Below, piece after piece: positions 21,350 to 35,238 of a stretch of DNA of 64,000 nucleotides. The stretch spans positions 43,308-107,307 of the forward strand of contig RCNN01000045.1 in the NCBI GenBank assembly GCA_003667245.1, in the 5' to 3' direction. Position numbers and translations under genes: made by a program. Within the stretch, counting starts at the first letter, position 1, and the number at the start of each line of letters is the position of its first letter. The DNA is from Heterostelium multicystogenum. Taxonomy: Eukaryota; Evosea; Eumycetozoa; Acytosteliales; Acytosteliaceae. Below the pieces are notes generated by a model. The model was not told where the DNA came from. It made no database searches and saw only the letters and a program-made list of their open reading frames with translations.

Positions 21350-22485
21350 TGTTATATAAATCTAATAGTGGTTGGTTAACAAAATTAGTATACTAATTTA
21401 TTTAGCTTATTATTTGTGATCTTCACAAACAAATTCAATCAATCAATCAATCAATCATAAATCCTAATGCAACTATTCCAACTATGCATCATCCTCTATT
21501 CAATATATCATCGCCATACACTGAAATGATCTACTATTGTTATTATTAAAATATCATTGCTAAACTTTATTAATATGTCCTTCAACCTGTGACAATTATC
21601 AATCCATCTGCTCAGTCTAACTAAAATCTAGCTATATATATCTATCTGTTTTCAGCTAATACAGGTTAAATTGAATAAATCTATTTTCTCATTTGCTCCT
21701 CTTAAAATCATTTAATGATGATATTCTCGTATGATTGATTGATTGATTAATTGAGTGATTGATTGATTGAGTAATTGATTGATTGAGTTATTTTAACAAT
21801 ATAAGAATGGGAGATATTACAATTTAAGTTAGTTTGTAATAAACAGCTCTTCGTCTGATTAAAAAGTAATCTGATTGAGTGTAATTGGGTAATGTTGCTC
21901 TGAAAGCTAATTATTATTACAAAATAAAAAAAAGTTCGCAGATTGATTTTTTTTTTTTCAAATTTTTGTACATTTACACACCTCATTGTGATTTTTGCTA
22001 TGATGTTACGTTACCGATTTTATCCACACAGTTAATTGTACTCATAATAATATATAACAAACAAACAAACAAACAAATTATAATATTTAGATTACATTGC
22101 GTTAAATCAATTTAAGTCAACTTAAAACATCTTCAATCTTTAAATATATTACATTTTTCAATGTTATAATAATATTAACACATGACTATCATCATATTAA
22201 TGATTGATTTTCGTTTTCATTTTAATTTGAATTTGAATCAATAATTTATTCTTCAAATTTTACTAACAATAAACTAAATAAATAAAAATAATTTGCAAAA
22301 AATAAAAAAAATAAAAATTAATTTAGAGACGAGTCGTTTGTTTTTGTATATATTAGGAGGTTTCATTAACTTATTGTACTTGTGGGTGGTTGTTGTAGTA
22401 GCAGTAGTCGTCGCCTATTTCAGAGTAGAACAAATTGGAGGTAAAGTGAACTGAAGAGAGAAGTGTTATTATTAATAGGGTGCGA
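21350..22485. other. Intergenic spacer between divergent genes
   Basis: Contains ATTGATTG/CAATCAAT tetranucleotide-type repeats near 21440 and 21737-21785, plus long A/T runs. No gene recognised. It lies between the 5' ends of QCR6 (minus) and the CCHC gene (plus), so it should include both promoters. Confidence 0.5.
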
Positions 22486-24419
22486 ATGATACAAAAGACT
22501 ACAATGAATCATATTGTCATCTCTGACGATGATGATGATAATGAAATCAACAGAATATTCAATCACTCATCTACCTCGAAGAAGAAAAAGAATAAATCAC
22601 TGCAAAAGGAGAAAGAGAAAAAGCCCATTCATATCGATATATCTTCAGACTCTGAATCAAATATAACCACAACTACCTCGACAACATCGAAATCACTTTC
22701 ACAATCACCTCCAACCTTGAGCATAAACACTGCTTTGAAGATGGATGACCTCGAAAGTGGTGACAAAGTAAAGATAGTAGTATTCAATGGAAAGGACGAA
22801 AGCAAAGATAAAGATGGCGATTATTCCTATTTGAAGGACAACGGCAGCCGCAATGAGATAATGGATCTTTCATTCATCGAGCAGATACATCAGAGCTTAC
22901 ACAGAGATTGGGATGAGAATGAAGATGCATATAAGGATAGAGAAATAGATAGTGATGCTATTGTTGCAAATAAAAGCTTACTCCTGTCAACTGGTAGCAC
23001 TATGCCGATCACACTGGGAGACATCAGCAAAGACAACTTCAACGCCATCAAAGAATACTATGACTCATTCTTGGACGAAGATGAAATGGATACATGCGCC
23101 AAAGATGACCATGATATTCTCATGCTAAAGGCAACACTTGGTGAGCTAGACAATGAGAACATCATGAAAAAGATAGAAGCCGCACCACCTCCCATCATTC
23201 TAAATCACATCACCAACCAGTACTCCAAATTTTCTCAGAGAGAGGAGCAAGAAAAACAAGATAAGCAGCTAATCATCAACATCACAGAGGAACAGAAGCA
23301 ACTTTCCACTTCCGGTAAAAGGGAGAAGCCATTGGTAAGTTAAAGAGAGTTAATTCCATTTGATTGCTACAAACAATGTGAATGTTAATTCAATTCTTTA
23401 TGGGCTTACAGAAAAGATACTATGGTGGAGAAGCACCAATTCAATGCGATAATTGTGGAGCACACAATAGCCATTATAGTTTTGAATGCGATCAACAAAA
23501 GGACAAGCCTTGTTTCCGATGTGGAGAATATGGCCATTTTACAAAAGCTTGTACACTATTCCTTTGTTATAAATGTGGTTTATTTGGACACTATCCAAGA
23601 GTATGTTAAAATCAAGATGAATGCGATGTCCAACTCCAAATAACAATCAACTAATCTCCTCTGAATCTTTAGCAATGTGTCAAGTCCAATTTAAAGTATT
23701 TACATGGAGCAAAGATATTGAATGTACTCTTCGGTGAGAGTTGGACTGCTTTCGATGATGAAAGAATGTATCAGGATGCAGAAAACAGACATAAGAACTC
23801 ACAGAGAAACGAGAGAAGGAGAAAGAATAAAAAGGAGAGATACAATGACCGATTCAATAGCAGATCAAGAAGGGATAGGGATAGAGACAGAGATAGAGAC
23901 AGAGGCAGAGTTAGAGAAAGAGATAGAGATTTCAACAATAACAACAACAACAGAAGAGATAACAGTGGACCTGTTGATAGAGATTGGGAAAACGGTGTTA
24001 GAAATGCCAGAAACAACAACTATACCCTACAGAGATTCAGAGAAGAAGAGCGTGCTAGAGAAAGAGAAAGAGAAAGAGATTACGAAAATCAAAGAAAGTG
24101 GAACAGAAAAGAAAGACGTCACAATAATAATTTACAAGGTGCTAAAAAGAGAGAAAGAGATATGGATGATGATTATAATAACAATTACAACCAAAAAAAG
24201 AAAAAAATAACAATAACAATTATAGCAATAATAATAACAATAACAAAAATATTTATAACAACAACAACAACAATAATAATAATAATAATAATAATAAAAA
24301 CAACTACAATAATATTAATAGTAACAAGAAAAGAGAAAGAGATGTGGATGATAATAATAACAATAGTTTTTAATAATAATAACAATGGTCATAAAAAGAA
24401 GAGAAACAGGAAGAATTAA
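22486..24419 (+). CDS. CCHC zinc-knuckle protein, ZCCHC7/Air1-2-like
   Basis: Exons are 22486-23334, 23412-23600 and 23673-24419. The N-terminal 280 residues are acidic and disordered (VISDDDDD; HIDISSDSES). A cluster of CCHC knuckles follows: CDNCGAHNSHYSFEC, CFRCGEYGHFTKAC and CYKCGLFGHYPRQC. Next is a short conserved part (NLKYLHGAKILNVLFGESW), and an Arg/Asp/Glu-rich RD-repeat and Asn-rich tail. The knuckle array followed by a basic tail fits Air/ZCCHC7, the RNA-binding subunit of the nuclear TRAMP polyadenylation complex. Near the end the frame drifts to Ile/Thr repeats between 24201 and 24371; a missing A in 24201-24207 plus an extra T in 24367-24371 would keep it Asn-rich. Confidence 0.75.
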
Positions 24420-25792
24420 TTTATTTTATAAGTTTATTCAAATAAATCGTCGATTATTAATAATATCGTAGATTATTACATTATTTATTGATTAGTTTGT
24501 TTTGTTAAATTTTAGTTGTATGGACATGAAACAACTTTAGTTTGAGTATTATTTATCTTATAGTTTCTAATTCTTTTAATATTATTTGTTACAATCATTT
24601 CATCTATTTATTTTAATTATAATACATTAGTATCACTTTCCAATTCCAGGACATTGATATTGATGTTGGAAATATATTACCATTATTTAATTTGTCGTAA
24701 TATTGTAACTTTTCTGTACTTTGATTTATAGACAATTGTATATTCGATTGAAGTTCAATAGACATTGTATTAATTATAAAATTCTATATGGAGATATCTT
24801 ATATATTTATTTAATATTTTAATAGCTTTCAAAGTAATATTAATAAAATTAAAAAGTTTATAATGATAATGGTATCGATGAACCTTTCTACTTTATATTG
24901 TATAATGATTGTTAATATTGTTAAAACTAAATCAATAAATCAATTTTCCATTTTATTGAAAGTCATCTATATCTCTTACCTAGACTCTAAAAATGAGTTA
25001 AAGATTAAAGATTTTGATTGAAAATAAAGAATTTTCTACAATAAATATTGAATGTAAGTTGTTCTTACCAATTTCAGGTAATATTACCTTAAACTGAATT
25101 GATCACCAAAATCCAATGAAAATGACTACCTATCAAGATATCCAATAACAATCAATCAATTTCTAAATCTTACAAATAGTAGTGTATTAATAATCATATC
25201 CATCACATTATACCAAGTTAAATAGATGGGTTCTATATATTACTCTATCACTCATCAATCACCCAAACCGTTAAAATGATGATTTTAACGATTTGAAAAA
25301 ATAAGTTTGAATAGGAGTAGTTTATAGTGGGTGAGTTTTGGTTGTTTGTTGTATGACTCTATTTTACCAACAATCATTTTATTACATCTAAGGTTTGACG
25401 TCACTTTATTTGAATATAGTATGAAATTTATAAATGTTTTTTTACAAAGTATCAATCATTCAATCAATCAATCATTCAATCAATTAGTTTATCAACTCCT
25501 GATCACTCACCAATTATGAGGGACATAATGATGATATATTCTTTTATAATTAAAACTGATGATACATAATCACCTGATATAGTTACTTTTAACTTTTTGG
25601 AGGTGTTTATTAAAATACCAACCATTGGAAAAATATAAAATATAAAAATAGCTAGATTTATTTAATTTGATGAGGAAATACAGTTGTTTTTAAGGTGTTT
25701 TTTCATATGAATATGGTTTGTTTGCGGGTAATTTTGAGTGTAATTGATTTGATTGATTTAGTTATATTAGATCAATTTGTATTTCACTATCA
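24420..25792. other. Intergenic spacer
   Basis: 1.4 kb of AT-rich sequence with CAATCAAT/ATTCAATC repeats near 25450-25490. No coding or RNA signal. Probably the 3' UTR of the CCHC gene and the promoter of the gelsolin-related gene. Confidence 0.5.
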
Positions 25793-28700
25793 ATGAGTAG
25801 TCGCACTCCTACTGCTGCTGCTGCTTCGTCTAAACTGCCAGCGAAGAAGACAAGCACAACTGCTACTACCACTAATAGTAGTGCTACTGCTGCATCGAAG
25901 ATAGCAGGAAAATCTACTAGCTCGATTGCATCTGGATCCAAGATAGCCAGCAGCAAAAGTAGTGCCACTTCCTCAAAGCTGCCAGCTTCATCAACGAGCA
26001 AAAGTCAAACATCTACATCGTCAACTTCATCAGATGTCAATGGTGTGCACAAAACTACAAAGACAACAAAGACTACGACGACAACAACAAAGATAACAAC
26101 AATACAGGTATTGGCTTCAACAGCAACCAATGGTAGTGATGATAATCAACTAGTCCTACTGAATAGTGAAAGTGTTGAAATTCCAGAGTCATACTCTGTC
26201 TCTTCAGAATCGATTGATCAGCACCATGATATTGTTATAGAACCAACCACTACAACCACTACCACCACTACATCAGCGACACCATCATCCAACACCAAGA
26301 CAACTGTAACAAAGAAAACCACAACAACTACATCCGCAATAAAGAAACCCATAGCATCCACTTCATCATCAAAAATAGCGACAACTAAATCCACTTCCAC
26401 TACTGGCATAAAATCATCTACAACGACACCTACGAGTGGAATTAAAAAACCAACAACAACAACAAGCACTACCAGCACACAAAAATCAAGCCCTGTAACA
26501 TCTACTGCAACAAAATCCACTAGTACAACGACAACTACGAGTGGTATTAAAAAACCAACATCAACAACAAGCACTATTACTACAAGCAAACCAAAATCAA
26601 GCACTGTAACAACACCAACTTCTGTTACTGCCAAAAAGTCAACAGCAACATCGACAACATCTTCAATTAAGAAGCCAACAACTACCACTAGTTCAACTAC
26701 TACAGGAATAAAGAAACCAGCGACAACGAAATCAACTACTTCATCTATAAAGCAGCCAACAACAACAACTACTAAAACTGCACCTTCTATAAAGCAGCCA
26801 ACAACAAAAAACAACTACAACTACAACAACTACCCCAACGTCAATTTCATCAATAAAGAAACCATCCACCACAGCAACTTCAGCCATAAAGAAACCTGCT
26901 ACGGCCACTTCGTCAAATTTAAAGAAACCATCCACCTCTACAACGACTACAACTTCATCCATAAAGAAACCAACAGCCACATCGACATCAGCTTTAAAGA
27001 AACCAACGACAACAACAGCCACATCAATTAAGAAACCAACAACCAGTACCACAAGCAGCGCCAAACCAACTACAGCCACCACTACAACAAAACCAAAAAC
27101 AACAGCAGCTGTATCAAATGGATTAGCTAGTGCTAAATCAGTTGGCACCACACCAACTAAGCCTGCCGCAACAAGCAGTGCTTCAACATCAATTTTGAGC
27201 TCCATTTCAACAACACAGTTGCTTTCTAATGCAAAAGGTACAAGACCGGCTGGCCCTCAGAATAGAAAGAAACCAACAATCAATCCAGTCAAGAATCTAG
27301 CTGGAAAAAGTTCAACAACAACAACTAAATCACCATCTAGATCAACAAAGAGTGGTGGATCTGCAAATGTCACTGGTTTTGGATTATTGGCATCGGTCGA
27401 TCCGGGTGAAGTGATCGAGTGGAAAAATAAGAAGCTCAACAAAACAGATGATAGAAATAAGATCAGATTAATCAAATTCTCTGGAAAGAAGGCTATTGTT
27501 GGTCGTTTAGTTGAGCTACATTACCGTTCGATTCGCGCCAATTGCTGCTTCATTTTGGACACCGAATCAAAGATTTACGAGTGGAGAGGTGCATCATCTA
27601 ACAAGATACAACATTCAATGACAATGGATTTGGCAGGACGTATTAGAAACAAAGAGAGAGGAGGACGTCCACAGTCCATCATCATAGAAGACTTGAAAAA
27701 AACAAACAACACTGCATTCGAGGCTGAGTTTTGGGAGGCATTGGGATCAGCTGGAGGAGCTCGTCCCAAGGACATCCCCGATGAATCTGAGGCAGAGCAG
27801 AAGAACAAAGTCAAAGACATTCTCTACTGCCTCTCACAAAATGATAGCAGTAGTGCGACTCAATCTCCTCAAAAGAACAAACAACAACCTCAGGGTATAC
27901 TAAAGTCAGAAACTGTCAAGTATACCAAGATGCTTTCAAAAGAACTTCTATCCTCTACCAATTCATATGTTATCGACAGCTGGAGTGAAGTTTATTTGTG
28001 GGTTGGAAAACAGACTGATCCTCAAGTAAAGAAGCACTCGATGGCCAAAGCTGAAGAGTTGTTGCAATTGAGAAAGAACAGACCAGCATGGGTAACAGTT
28101 GTCAGAATCATTGAAGACGGAGAGACTGAACTGTTTAAAGAGAAGTTTTTCGATTGGAGTCGAACACTCCCGATCTCAATGGCACCAATACCAAAGGGTA
28201 GAGTTGCCGATGTGAAGAAGGAGGAGTTTAGAGTGGAGTCAATAAAAATGGACCAACCAATGCCAGCTATATTCACCACAATGGTTGATGATTGTCGTGG
28301 AACTATACAGATATGGAGAGTTAAAGATCACTCAATGGAGCCACTTGAACAGCATCTCTATGGACATTTCTTCACCGGAGAATCATATGTCATTGTCTAT
28401 CGCTACATAGTAAAGAATCGTGAATCCTTCCTGACCTACTTCTGGCAAGGAAAGAGAAGTACCATCAATGAAAAAGGTGAATCTGCAAGATTAGCAGTTG
28501 ATATGGACGACACACTTGGTAGTGTAACTAAAAAGGTAAATATTACAACCTCATCCAGCATAGAGTCAGACGAATGCTAACCATTAATATAGATAAGAGT
28601 CGTACAAAACAAGGAACCAATCCACTTTTTAAATATATTTGGAGGATTCATTATTGTACACAATGGAGTGCTTGATTTGGATAGGTGCAGACATGGAGTG

Positions 28701-29753
28701 TTGGCAGAAAAGCCAGTTGCTATGTATCAAGTGAGATCATGCAATCACCACAACTCCTCGTACAATTGGAGAGCCATCGAATTTGACGATGTCTCACCAA
28801 AATACCTCAACTCAAACGATTGGTTTATCATAAAGACCTCAGCAGATAGATTCTACATTTGGAAAGGTTTGAACTTTAGAAACCGAGCAATATCATACTC
28901 TGATGATAGATTAGAGCTAATTTGCAAGAAGTTACTATCAATTCAACGCGCAGATGATATTGGAGAACAAGGCGAAGAGATAGTTATTTGTAATGAAACT
29001 CAAGAACCAACTTCGTTCTGGTCGAATATATGTGGAGGTAAATCCACTGCAGAGGTGCGAGAATATTCAAATGATATCGTGGATAGACAACCATTGATGT
29101 ATCAGTGCTCTCACTCTTCCGGTATATTCACTGTTGATCGTGTATTTGAGTGGGACCAAGATGATCTTGATGATGAAGATGTTATGATATTCGACTGTCA
29201 TACAGTTGTTTATCTGTGGATAGGTAGACGCTCAACTCAAGATGAACGTAAATCTTCAATGTCAGCGGTACTAGAATATATCACGAAGATTAACGTACAA
29301 CAAAGAATTGAACTACTAGAGCAACAGCAGCAACTCCAAGCTCAAAAGCAACATATTGCAATTGACGATGCAGAATCAACCACAACTACTACTACTACTA
29401 CCAGTACTACACCATCAACACTACAACTTGAGGATTATGTATATTTAGTAGATAGCGGATTTGAGCCTTTGGAGTTCACCAGATACTTCCACGGAAGCTG
29501 GGACACTCGAAAGAAGAGAGGTGAACCACCTGCTACCACTGTCAAGGTTGCAGACTATCTTAAAGCACTCAATCGTACCTACACACTCGAGGAACTACAA
29601 AACAACCCACCAAAAGCACTTGACTCCACCAAACTAGAGAGCTATCTTTCCGATGCCGACTTTGAATCGATATTTAAAATGGATAAAACAACGTTTGCTC
29701 AACAAAAGATATGGAAACAAGAGAATTTAAAGAAATCATTTGGTATCTATTAA
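25793..29753 (+). CDS. Gelsolin-related protein with Thr/Ser/Lys-rich N-terminus and villin headpiece
   Basis: Exons are 25793-28535 and 28593-29753, about 1300 residues. Residues 1-~480 are low-complexity, with repeated IKKPTTTTS-type units that are basic and probably disordered. The frame changes at the A6 run 26806-26811; reading A5 continues the same KKP/T repeat into the gelsolin part. Then come several gelsolin segments (CCFILDTESKIYEWRGASSN; SYVIDSWSEVYLWVGKQTDP; ESYVIVYRYIV, then TYFWQGKRST; DWFIIKTSADRFYIWKG; VMIFDCHTVVYLWIGRRSTQ). The C-terminus is a headpiece (TYTLEELQNNPPKALD, YLSDADFESIFKM, WKQENLKKSFGIY). The arrangement suggests an F-actin-binding villin/supervillin-like protein such as the dictyostelid GRP/villidin group. 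Calcium regulation cannot be judged. Confidence 0.85.
25850..27180 (+). repeat. Coding low-complexity KKP-Thr/Ser repeat
   Basis: The segment encodes degenerate units of roughly 15-20 codons built on (I/S)KKPTTTT. Codons are mixed ACA/ACT/ACC, so the repeat is partly maintained at protein level rather than being a pure DNA microsatellite. The minus-strand complement gives long Val-rich frames, which are shadows. Confidence 0.7.
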
Positions 29754-31107
29754 TATAGCAATGCACTACTAATGAAAAAAAAAACCACTACAACTATGTA
29801 ATACTAGAATCAATAACTAAATTAAATAAAATCACTTGATAATGTATTTTTAGATAATTAATAATTAAAATAGTGGTGCTCGTATTATTAGAAGTCTATT
29901 GGGTAGAATACAATATTAGATATATTCACTTGTTTCACCTAATATTTCTTTTTGTATTGATGAAATTTTTGCTAACTACTTGAAAACTTTTCAAAAACCA
30001 TAAAATTTGTTCAGCAAAAGAAATAGAAATAGTCAGTTTGAGCATTCAGACAAATCACTTCTCAAAGCATATTGCTTTGATCATGTGTAGTATCTGTTCT
30101 AGAAAGCTTAATCTCTTTCTGCGATCACACGTTGATCGCATTATTGATTAAACTAATTTATCTAGAGGGATTGAAACATCATGATTTTGGCTTGCCTTAA
30201 TCGTTTCGATCATGTATTTGCTCTGTATTGCACCAATTCAGAGATACTAAGGTACACCTCATACCCCCCAATTAAATTAAAGATAATAAATAATTACAAT
30301 TAATATTGATATTGGACTTTTGATGTTCGATAGGTTATGTTTGTGAAGATTAATCTAAAACAAATAATACCCTAAAAAATATTATTATTGATTGTTGATA
30401 GACTTTGAAGTTTGTATTGTTCAAAAAAAATATATGTATTGTTCTCATTGAAAACAATCAAAAGTACCAAATATATGTATTGTGATACAAGCATCATACT
30501 TTATGTATTAAAGTTGAACTTGATTCAATGCAAAACCACTTTGGTGTTTTATAAATCATTATCTGGGTTGAAATCAAATCGTATCGAAACTTAGATCAGT
30601 TGTTACTTTGGTTTTCAGAAAAAATATTACCACACATTTATAACCTTGTATAAAATGTGTGGTAATATTTTTTGATTGAACGGCAAACATTTTATATAAA
30701 TAAATAATTTCTATTTTTATTGATTTTGTTTCTCCAAATCAAATATTAATAAATCAATACTGATAAGTGCTAAAACAATCAACTGAACAAGATATTACCA
30801 TGTATGCCTGATTGATCATCAAAACTAGTTGGTAGTTTCAAATTCTCCCAGCTTCTAAACCCACAATACACAACCAAAAGAAACTCAGTACTCATTGTGA
30901 TCATTACCAATAATAGTCATAATCATAGTTTATATAAAATATAATCAATCAAATAAGCAATAGTCCAAGATCCACAATATTTATTTATTTATTTATTCAA
31001 TTACTATCCAACCATTTGCCAAAATACATAAATACAAACCTAGTTTATTATTAAAGTTATTTGTTATTTCATTGAAAATCAGGATATAAGCATTTTTTTA
31101 ATTAAAG
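29754..31107. other. Intergenic spacer
   Basis: 1.35 kb, AT-rich; holds a perfect hairpin at 30619-30673 and nothing else I can support. Confidence 0.5.
30619..30673. repeat. 22-bp perfect inverted repeat (hairpin)
   Basis: AAATATTACCACACATTTA and its exact reverse complement are separated by about 10 nt (TAACCTTGTA). It is isolated in an intergenic region ~430 nt upstream of the next start codon and ~870 nt after the preceding stop. It ends in a T run, as a Pol III terminator or a small-RNA hairpin would, but no A/B box is visible. Confidence 0.7.
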
Positions 31108-32091
31108 ATGGACAATCCTCCAGTTAATTCATCAAACTCTATGGGAAATACTGTAGACTCACCAGTTTTAAAACCAGTAACTTATATAAACTCCATAAGA
31201 ATTGGAAGTAATTTCCAAGGATTCTTTGATTTGGAATTTCCTGTTCCCCTCTATGGAGTAATTAATCCTGCAGAGTATACTCATATCATTAAAAATGTAA
31301 ACAGAGTCAATCGAACACCAAAGATAATAATGGCAGTTCTGATCCTAGTCTACATGATTATTTCATCCTATTTGGTATATATAAGATTTTTCAATCACAA
31401 AAGACCATTGTCACCGATTACATTTACTTTTCTAATGTTGGCACTGGGCTCTGTAAATATAGTTTTATTCCTATTCTCCACCGATAGAGTAAGTAATTAT
31501 ACCCAACCAAAGTCAAGCTTCGGAGACACCAACTAACATATCTACATCTCTCACAGGCAAGAAAGAAAGTGGAGTATTATTTTTTATTGTATAAATTCTG
31601 GAAATAAGAACAGGTTAGTTACCTTTGAGTTTGTAAATAAGGCGATCGTTATCAAATACCATACTGTTACCTCACAAATGCAGATGTATCACTTGCAAGC
31701 TGTTGACAAGCAACAAAGTATGCCATCATCATCGCCAGTACCAACACATCCACAATCTATCGAATTGGCTCCTTTTAAAGCAAACAATGAATCAACAGAA
31801 AAAGAAGAGCTACTCAAACAACATGAGCATCTCTCTAACGATAAAGAAACAGAACAACGTAATGAAGACTCAAATCCAGACATGGCCTCTTTTTTAAAAC
31901 CCAAACCAACACCAACACCACTGAGTATAGGTGTGAATAGCAATAGAGGTATTTGTATAAATATAGACGACGAAGAGAGTGTGCCACACTACGATCAGCA
32001 TACCACTACCTATCAGTTTACACCAGGACATCCGACATGTGGTAGACCAACTTCCATTTTGCTTACAAACATCAATGGTCCTATTGATTAA
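31108..32091 (+). CDS. Membrane protein with CHIC/Erf4-like domain
   Basis: Exons are 31108-31488 and 31557-32091; ~304 residues if the T6 run at 31580-31585 is read as T5, which joins ARKKVEYYF to YCINSGNKNRLVTFEFV. Residues ~35-75 (FFDLEFPVPLYGVINPAEY, then IIKNVNRVN) resemble the EFPxxLxGxIxPEEFxxxINxVN start of CHIC/golgin-A7/Erf4 proteins. Two hydrophobic segments follow (IIMAVLILVYMIISSYLVYI; FTFLMLALGSVNIVLFLF), then TFEFVNKAIVIKYH, as in the family's C-terminal strand. The last ~130 residues are hydrophilic and Pro/Ser/Glu-rich. Relatives associate with membranes through palmitoylation or support DHHC palmitoyltransferases. The family call is tentative. Confidence 0.5.
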
Positions 32092-33275
32092 ATGACAGCC
32101 GATGTTACGATATGCCTTTCAAACGACGCCCTATGTGCCTTAGACTTTCATTCTCATTGTATTTGCAACTCCTCATTCCACTGACAAATCCACCACAGAT
32201 TCCATTTGATTTTTGTTTTGACTCTCAAAAAGGTAAAATCAAAATGTTGTTGTGACTGAAATTTCAACATTGAGAACTTCAAATTTCCCAATGGCAAGTG
32301 ACACACAAATTAAATTATATCAAATTTTTAATATAATAATATAAAAGATATTTTGTAGCAATCAAAGGTCCAATACTATTAATTATTTTATTATTTTTGA
32401 CTATTGACTATCAAATAAATAAATATCATCCCATTGTTTAGATATAGTTTGTTGTATCATTCTATACTACTACTACTATTTATTTATTACTTTTATATAT
32501 TATATATATTTATAGTAATAGTAATAATAATAATAAAATTATCAAAACAACTCTTAGTTCATTAATAATAGAATAACATACCAATCACAATCAATCAAAA
32601 GTATGTAATATAATAAACTAAATTGATCACTACTTGCCGAATTCTACCTACCTATCTATCTTTTGATTCAATATTATACTTGATTATTACCGAATAGTCG
32701 ATCATTCAATTTGGTGATTCAATTTAAATAATTCTAGATATAATTAATCATATCATAAACTAAGTATACACACATATACAATTGTGATTATAAGATTAAA
32801 TATTGTCATTCAATTTCGGACCTACATTCTTTCTAATTAATAATGATAATACACCTCATCATGAAAGTAGAATGATTTTCTGATATTTTTTAATTTAAAA
32901 ACTTAATTTTTAATAAAATAAATATTACCACCCCAACACCCAAATCAAAGGTAGAGTGGTTAAAGTTTGTATGTTTACTGACTATCATTCAATATGCTTC
33001 ACCACTCACTATTTACTATCTAATAATAATATTATTACTACACTACTATTCCTTATTATTATATTATATTACCAATCAAAATCTAATTAAATTAAAAATC
33101 AAACAAATTGGGATTTTATTAAATTTAATATATTTATTACTTAATTTGGTCTATATTAATATAATAGTTAGATATTTAAAATTACTTATTCATCCATCCG
33201 TCACATCCATATCCATCACTTTCATCACTCATTCATTCAATTTATCATTATTGTAATTCTATAGGAAACAAAAAC
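32092..33275. other. Intergenic spacer upstream of PEPCK
   Basis: 1.2 kb of very AT-rich sequence with AAT/ATT runs (32515-32537). It should contain the PEPCK promoter. No gene seen. Confidence 0.5.
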
Positions 33276-35238
33276 ATGTTAAGACTATTTAGAGAAGCAA
33301 GTAGAACCACTCTGAATTCCAGTCTTGGATTGTCCCCATTCAATTCTTTCCAACGTCGTTTTTTCTCATTGGAGTCATTGAAGGAGAAAACTAAGAATCA
33401 AAAGTTGATCAATTGGGTTGAGGAGCAAGCTAAACTTTGCCAACCCGATAACATCTACGTTTGTGATGGTACCGAGGAAGAATATACAAGGTATGTACAG
33501 TTAAGCCAAACTATAACAACAATTGGCCTCAAAAGCCCACCACCACTAACAACGATTGGCGTTACTGTTTAGATTCTGCGAAGATATGATTAAAGCAGGT
33601 GTTTTGACAAAATTGAATAATAAGAGACCAAACAGTTATTTAGCTAGATCAGATCCAAGTGATGTGGCCCGTGTCGAATCACGCACATTCATTTGCACAA
33701 AGAACAAAGAGGATGCAGGTCCCAATAACAATTGGGTCGAACCAAAGGAAATGAAGAATACATTGAAGCCTTTGTTCTCCGGTTCCATGAAGGGTCGTAC
33801 CATGTATGTTATGCCATTCAGTATGGGACCATTGGGTTCTCCCATCTCACACATCGGTGTACAGGTTACCGATTCACCATTTGTCGTATGTAATATGCGT
33901 ATTATGACAAGAATGGGTCAAGATGTTCTCAAGGCACTCGACAATGGTGCTGATTTCGTTCAATGCTTGCACACCGTTGGTGCTCCACTAGCACCAGGTG
34001 TCCAAGACTCAAAGTGGCCATGTAACTCCACCAAATACATTGTCCATTTCCCAGAGGAGCGTTCAATTGCTAGTTTTGGTTCAGGTTATGGTGGTAATGC
34101 CCTCCTAGGAAAGAAGTGTTTCTCACTCAGAATTGCATCTGCCATGGCCAAAAAAGACGGATGGCTTGCCGAGCATATGTTGATTCTTGGAATTACCAAT
34201 CCAAAGGGTGAAAAGCGTTACATTGCTGCAGCTTTCCCATCTGCCTGTGGAAAGACCAATCTCGCCATGATGTTACCATCGATTCCAGGTTGGAAAATTG
34301 AAACCATTGGTGATGATATCGCATGGATGAAGTTTGGTAGCGATGGTCGTCTCTATGCTATCAACCCAGAGAACGGTATGTTTGGTGTAGCTCCAGGTAC
34401 CTCTGCCAGCTCCAATCCAAATGCTTTGCAAACTATCTCTAGAAACTCCATTTTCACAAATGTTGCTTTGACACCAGACAACGATGTATGGTGGGAAGGA
34501 CTTGGTCCAGCCCCAGACAGGGCAATCGATTGGACCGGTAGGGATTGGACTCCATCTTCTGGACGTCCAGCTGCCCATCCAAACTCTCGTTTCACTGCAC
34601 CAATGTCACAATGCCCATCAGTTGATCCATCATGGTCAGATCCAAAAGGTGTACCCATCTCTGCAATTATTTTTGGTGGACGTAGATCTTCAACCATCCC
34701 ATTGGTCTACCAAGCTTTTGACTGGAAGCACGGAACATTCATGGGTGCCTCAACAGCTTCAGAGTTGACTGCTGCCGCTGAAGGAACTTTAGGATCATTG
34801 CGTCACGATCCATTTGCCATGCTTCCATTCTGTGGTTACAATATGGCCGACTACTTCGACCATTGGTTATCAATGGAAAACCGTACCAGCAAATCCTCTA
34901 ATCTTCCAAAGATCTTCTATGTCAACTGGTTCCGTAAGAACAAGCAAGGTAAATTCTTATGGCCAGGATTCGGAGAAAACTCACGTGTTCTCAAGTGGAT
35001 CTTTGAGCGTTGCGGTGCCAAAGGCGAAGAAGGAGCTGAAGTATCTCCAATCGGTTATATTCCAGCCAACGGAGCATTGGATTTGAATGGTTTGGATATC
35101 TCTAAGGACAACATGCGTGAATTATTTACCATTGAAAAGAAAGAATGGCTTAGCGATCTCCAAAGTATGAAGAAATATGTTTCCCAATTTGGTGACCGTT
35201 TACCAAAAGAGATTTCAAATCAAAATGAATCAACTTGA
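33276..35238 (+). CDS. Phosphoenolpyruvate carboxykinase, GTP-dependent, mitochondrial form
   Basis: Exons are 33276-33490 and 33573-35238; 626 residues, the normal size of GTP-PEPCK (EC 4.1.1.32), which converts oxaloacetate and GTP to PEP, GDP and CO2 in gluconeogenesis. The N-terminus ([20 protein letters not shown], followed by [11 protein letters not shown]) is basic with an RRFF-type cleavage region, so import into mitochondria is likely. Motifs: [16 protein letters not shown] (substrate site), the P-loop [15 protein letters not shown] with the reactive Cys, the metal/nucleotide region [10 protein letters not shown], and [14 protein letters not shown]. Codons are richer in C than in the neighbours, as for a highly expressed gene. 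No frameshifts. Confidence 0.97.

Noticed and set aside
26218..27205. Long minus-strand Val-rich ORFs
   Set aside because: Complement of the Thr/Ser/Lys repeat of the gelsolin-related gene; composition explained by GTT/GTG reading of AAC/CAC codons.
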